Shown here: positions 32,601 through 38,600 of the stretch, in pieces
How the letters are laid out: every line of letters starts with the position of its first letter
Position numbering within the stretch: position 1 is the stretch's first letter
Source of the DNA: Nemertoderma westbladi
Lineage: Eukaryota; Xenacoelomorpha; Nemertodermatida; Nemertodermatidae
NCBI GenBank assembly: GCA_032718475.1
Contig: JAUCBJ010003460.1
Span: 1 to 39,897, forward strand
Reading direction: 5' to 3'
DNA: 39,897 bases
The notes under the pieces: model-generated
The model's database searches: none
The model's input: only the letters and a program-made list of their open reading frames with translations
Told to the model about the DNA's origin: nothing
Made by a program: the position numbers and the translations under genes

Positions 32601-35600
32601 GAACAGGTAGGTGTTACACATTATCATCGATTCACTTATTACTAATTCCAATTATTATAAATTGAAGAATACCAGGTTTTCACTTTCCGGTTGATATTCT
32701 ATTCGAATTTTATATATCGATATGAAGAATTTGTATTTTTTCAAATTTCTCCTTATTTAGGTTTTATATAGCGCTTATTTCTGTCTTATAAGTATAACCT
32801 GTATAGATTCTTATTCGTTTATTGTTTTGGTTAGAATCAGCCCTTCTGAAACCTGTGGTGAGGAATTTATTTAAAAAGTAAACAGTTAGAGAGTAAATTT
32901 CTGATTAAAGTTTGTTGCTTGCGAATGAAAACTTTATTATGTAGATAATAATATATAATGAGTATAAATGAATATAATAAGTTGTAAATTATTACTCCTA
33001 AATATTTTTTATACTTTGCCCCCATACGTGTTACAAATCAATTCGCGACTTTCTGGTATTTTAACGAACCTACTATTTAGATTACGGCATACGAGAAGGG
33101 TTTGCCCCCGCCCTCGGAGCATCCAGTTACCATAGCAACCGGCAACAACCTGGACTCTGGATTAGCCGCCCGGTTGGCCGCTGCCGCCGGTGGCTTGTCG
33201 CTTAGCGACGAGGATCGTGGGGTTCTAGAACGAGAGATTCAGCGCCCGTTGCCCAACGTGCGGGGTGAGACGCCGTACGATGGACAACCAAAGATTCTAC
33301 ACTGCCGGGATAATATCGCGCTGCGGACCCAACACCTAAAAACCATCAACGGACTCAACCCACAGCAGGTGCGTGTTTTATTGTCGAACAGATTCAGAAC
33401 AATCATTAGCGAACAGATTCAACTAGGATTAGTTATATTGGCATACGAAACATTGGGAAGCGACCATAGTATAATTACACATTTATTATAGGAACTGTTC
33501 TAAGGGAACTAGGACAATTGCCCTCCGGACAAAAATGGAATGTTTTCTTAGGGTTTTGTGAAATTCAAGTTAAAATATTAACCTTCATCACAACTTCTAA
33601 ACTTTTAATTTTTATGTATTTTTCAAAATATTTTTATTTTAAAATAAGTAATTTTATTGTTTGGTAGGTAAGTGTCCTCGGGGGCAATTGTCTGGGGGAA
33701 ATTGTCCTCTGGGGTAATTTTCCGGGGGACAATTAGTCAGGAGGGGGGTAAGTGTCTAGTATAATTACTATTGTGACTCACCGACCCACTATCGCATGAC
33801 ATAAGTTGACTGTACACAGACGGCCGAACACCCGATAACATATTTATGTTCCCTACTCGCAGGCTGAGACAGACCTCCTTGGTCTACTGCCTTCCTCGTT
33901 GCTTAGTGATTTCCCTACACCGTCTACGGCCCTCACTAAAGAACGCCATGTCCGTCTACAGGAGGTGGTCCACCACTGCGCCAGGGGGGTGCTGTCCAAG
34001 GCCGAAATTGATCGGATATTTAAACAGTTCGTGTTCGAATGTCTCCAGGTTTGTGAAATCATCTTTATTATAGCTACCTCTTCATTAATTACAGGGACCA
34101 TTAACCCAAATGAAAGTGAAAATTTACGAAAATTTAAAAAATCGTTCATCTATTATTGTAGTTTGATAGAAGGGCTTTCATGTGGTGACACCGGTTTTTA
34201 CCAATTCGAGTTATTTTTTTCACCACAAAAAAAACCTTTAAAATTTGAAAATTTTGGAAATGTTTTTTTTTTACTTTTTTTATATAGAAAAAAGTATTTA
34301 AATTTTTTCGAAATTTTGACAACTTTCAATATTTTAACAAAGAAACAAGGAACAAAGAAAAATAATACCACAAAAATGCACATAATATTTGTGTAAACAT
34401 GAACAACTGTACGGTAGGTATTTATGGCTGATATCCATGACACTTTTTCTCAGTTTGTCCATTTTGACATTTTTCATCACTAATCGCGTACATCTCTTTA
34501 ATTTTTCACTCAACTTTTCATTAAACATATACCAAAATGTGCAGCCGCTTTTGCGCTACAATCGTGTAGTGGTTATTGGTTTTGTAAAACAAGTCCATGC
34601 GGATGTTCTAGATCCTATTTTGTAACTGCTACTCTTTGTCTATCACAAAATATAAATATAAAAATAAAAAAATATAGTCAGAACAAAGTAAAGCCGCCAT
34701 AAATATTTCGAAAACAATAATTTTTTGCTGAAATTTTCATAAAAGATTGCCTACTTAGGTCCATTGTGCCAAACTCTTGGACCGATCACTTCAACCCAAG
34801 TGGTATTACTGATCCTTCTATATGGGTAATTTTACATGAATGCATTTTACTATTTTGGAAAAAAAATCGACCTGCACAAAATGTGTCATATTTTACGAAC
34901 AAAACAGTTTACGAAGCTATCCAAACTCAGTTTTCATAGTAAAAGTTCATAGATCATGGAATTACATTTTCAAAATAGTAGCTTTATAAATAAAAAAAAT
35001 AGATTTGGGGTAATGGTCCCCTAACTAACATCAACTACACTGTATTTTTTGTTATTCACTAAAAATGTTTGCTGACAATTATTTATTATCCAATTATTAT
35101 AATCATTATAATAGATTACTTCAACGGGATAACAAAAATAATTTATTATATTGTTCTAGCTCACCTCAACCGATGACAATGGTTATTTACTTAACCCTGA
35201 TGGCCTCCCAATAACCGGTGATGGACTAATTCCTTGGGACTTCCCTTTTCCATACTTTTCTCATCTTAGTAAATCGATTCAGCAACATGAGGAGAGATTT
35301 GGTACTCCACAACCTAGTGTTCCATCCCAGGACGAAAGTAAGTTAGGGTGTGCATGCACTGGTAGACAACACCGTTGTCTGAGAGACAGGGCTGTCTGGA
35401 TTCGGTTCAATTCCTTACAAATGTATTATTTTTCTTTCCATCTGGCTAACATTTTAATTTCGCGAGAATTTATGTTTTCAGTAGTAGAAGAAACGAAACC
35501 TTCGGTCTCTGTGGACGGGCCTGAAACGACGAGAAGTCGTAAGAAACTGAGTAAACAGCATTCGAGGACATCATCGGAGGAGAAGCAGAGTGGAATAATG

Positions 35601-38600
35601 AGGACCAGTAGCAAAGAGAGGGGGAAGTCAGCTGATAGCAGAACCTCGGGTTAGTGAATGCGGACCGGTAGCAAAGAGAGGGGGGAGTCAGCTGATAGTA
35701 GAACCTCGGGTTAGTGAATGCGGACCGGAGGCAAAGAGAGGGGGGAGTCAGCTGATAGTAGAACCTCGGGTTAGTGAATGCGGACCGGTAGCAAAGAGAG
35801 GGGGAAGTCAGCTGATAGTAAAACCTCGGGTTAGTGAATGTGCGAACCGGTAGCAAAGAGAGAGGGAAGTCAGCTGATAGCAGAACCTCGGGTTGGTTAA
35901 TGCAGACCGGTAACAAAGAGAGGGGAGAGTCAGCTGATAGCAGAACCTCGGGTAAGAGAATGCGGACCGGTAAAAAAGATAGGGGAGAGTCAGCTGATAG
36001 TAGAACCTCGGGTTAGTGAATGCGGACCGGTAGCAAAGAGAGGGGAAGTCAGCTGATAGTAGAACCTCGGGTTAGTGAATGCGGACCGGTAGCAAAGAGA
36101 GAGGGAAGATAGCTAATAGCAGAACCTCGGGTTAGTGAATGCGGACCGGTAGCAAAGAGAGGGGGAAGTCAGCTGATAGCAGAACCTCGGGTTAGTGAAT
36201 GTGCGAACCGGTAGCAAAGAGAGAGGGAAGTCAGCTGATAGCAGAACCTCGGGTTGGTTAATGCAGACCGGTAACAAAGAGAGGGGAGAGTCAGCTGATA
36301 GTAGAACCTCGGGTTAGTGAATGCGGACCGGTAGCAAAGAGAGGGGGAAGTCAGCTGATAGCAGAACCTCGGGTTAGTGAATGTGCGAACCGGTAGCAAA
36401 GAGAGAGGGAAGTCAGCTGATAGCAGAACCTCGGGTTGGTTAATGCAGACCGGTAACAAAGGGAGGGGAGAGTCAGCTGATAGTAGAACCTCGGGTTAGT
36501 GAATGCGGACCGGTAGCAAAGAAAGGGGGAAGTCAGCTGATAGCAGAACCTCGGGTTAGTGAATGTGCGAACCGGTAGCAAAGAGAGAGGGAAGTCAGCT
36601 GATAGCAGAACCTCGGGTTGGTTAATGCAGACCGGTAACAAAGAGAGGGGAGAGTCAGCTGATAGTAGAACCTCGGGTTAGTGAATGCAGACCGGTAGCA
36701 AAGAGAGGGGGAAGTCAGCTGATAGCAGAACCTCGGGTTAGTGAATGTGCGAACCGGTAGCAAAGAGAGAGGTAAGTCAGCTGATAGCAGAACCTCGGGT
36801 AGTGAATGCGGACCGGTAGCAAAGAGAGAGGGAAGTCAGCTGATAGCAGAACCTCGGGTTAGTGAATGCGGACCGGAGGCAAAGAGAGGGGGAAGTCAGT
36901 TGATAGCAGAACCTCAGGTTAGTGAATATGCGAACCGGTAGCAAAGAGAGAGGGAAGACAGCTGATAGCAGAACCTCGGGTTGGTTAATGCAGACCGGTA
37001 GCAAAGAGAGGGGGAAGTCAGCTGATAGTAGAACCTCGGGTTAGTGAATGTGGCCCGGTAGCAAAGAGAGGGGGAAGTCAGCTGATAGTAGAACCTCGGG
37101 TTAGTGAATGCGGACCGGTAGCAAAGAGAGGGGAAGTCAGCTGATAGCAGAACCTCGGGTTAGTGAATGTGCGAACCGGTAGCAAAGAGAGAGGGAAGTC
37201 AGCTGATAGCAGAACCTCGGGTTAGTGAATGTGGCCCGGTAGCAAAGAGAGGGGGAAGTCAGCTGATAGTAGAACCTCGGGTTAGTGAATGCGGACCGGT
37301 AGCAAAGAGAGAGGGAAGTCAGCTGATAGCAGAACCTCGGGTTGGTTAATGCAGACCGGTAACAAAGAGAGGGGAGAGTCAGCTGATAGCAGAACCTCGG
37401 GTAAGTGAATGCGGACCGGTAAAAAAGATAGGGGAGAGTCAGCTGATAGTAGAACCTCGGGTTAGTGAATGCGGACCGGTAGCAAAGAGAGGGGAAGTCA
37501 GCTGATAGTAGAACCTCGGGTTAGTGAATGCGGACCGGTAGCAAAGAGAGAGGGAAGACAGCTAATAGCAGAACCTCGGGTTAGTGAATGCGGACCGGTA
37601 GCAAAGAGAGGGGGAAGTCAGCTGATAGCAGAACCTCGGGTTAGTGAATGTGCGAACCGGTAGCAAAGAGAGAGGGAAGTCAGCTGATAGCAGAACCTCG
37701 GGTTGGTTAATGCAGACCGGTAACAAAGAGAGGGGAGAGTCAGCTGATAGTAGAACCTCGGGTTAGTGAATGCGGACCGGTAGCAAAGAGAGGGGGAAGT
37801 CAGCTGATAGCAGAACCTCGGGTTAGTGAATGTGCGAACCGGTAGCAAAGAGAGAGGGAATTCAGCTGATAGCAGAACCTCGGGTTGGTTAATGCAGACC
37901 GGTAACAAAGGGAGGGGAGAGTCAGCTGATAGTAGAACCTCGGGTTAGTGAATGCGGACCGGTAGCAAAGAAAGGGGGAAGTCAGCTGATAGCAGAACCT
38001 CGGGTTAGTGAATGTGCGAACCGGTAGCAAAGAGAGAGGGAAGTCAGCTGATAGCAGAACCTCGGGTTGGTTAATGCAGACCGGTAACAAAGAGAGGGGA
38101 GAGTCAGCTGATAGTAGAACCTCGGGTTAGTGAATGCAGACCGGTAGCAAAGAGAGGGGGAAGTCAGCTGATAGCAGAACCTCGGGTTAGTGAATGTGCG
38201 AACCGGTAGCAAAGAGAGAGGTAAGTCAGCTGATAGCAGAACCTCGGGTTAGTGAATGCGGACCGGTAGCAAAGAGAGAGGGAAGTCAGCTGATAGCAGA
38301 ACCTCGGGTTAGTGAATGCGGACCGGAGGCAAAGAGAGGGGGAAGTCAGTTGATAGCAGAACCTCAGGTTAGTGAATGTGCGAACCGGTAGCAAAGAGAG
38401 AGGGAAGACAGCTGATAGCAGAACCTCGGGTTGGTTAATGCAGACCGGTAGCAAAGAGAGGGGGAAGTCAGCTGATAGTAGAACCTCGGGTTAGTGAATG
38501 TGGCCCGGTAGCAAAGAGAGGGGGAAGTCAGCTGATAGTAGAACCTCGGGTTAGTGAATGCGGACCGGTAGCAAAGAGAGGGGAAGTCAGCTGATAGCAG

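Noticed and set aside
34198-34625. Short frames on both strands inside the 930-bp TA-flanked element
   Set aside because: Low-complexity AT-rich translations with no resemblance to a transposase.
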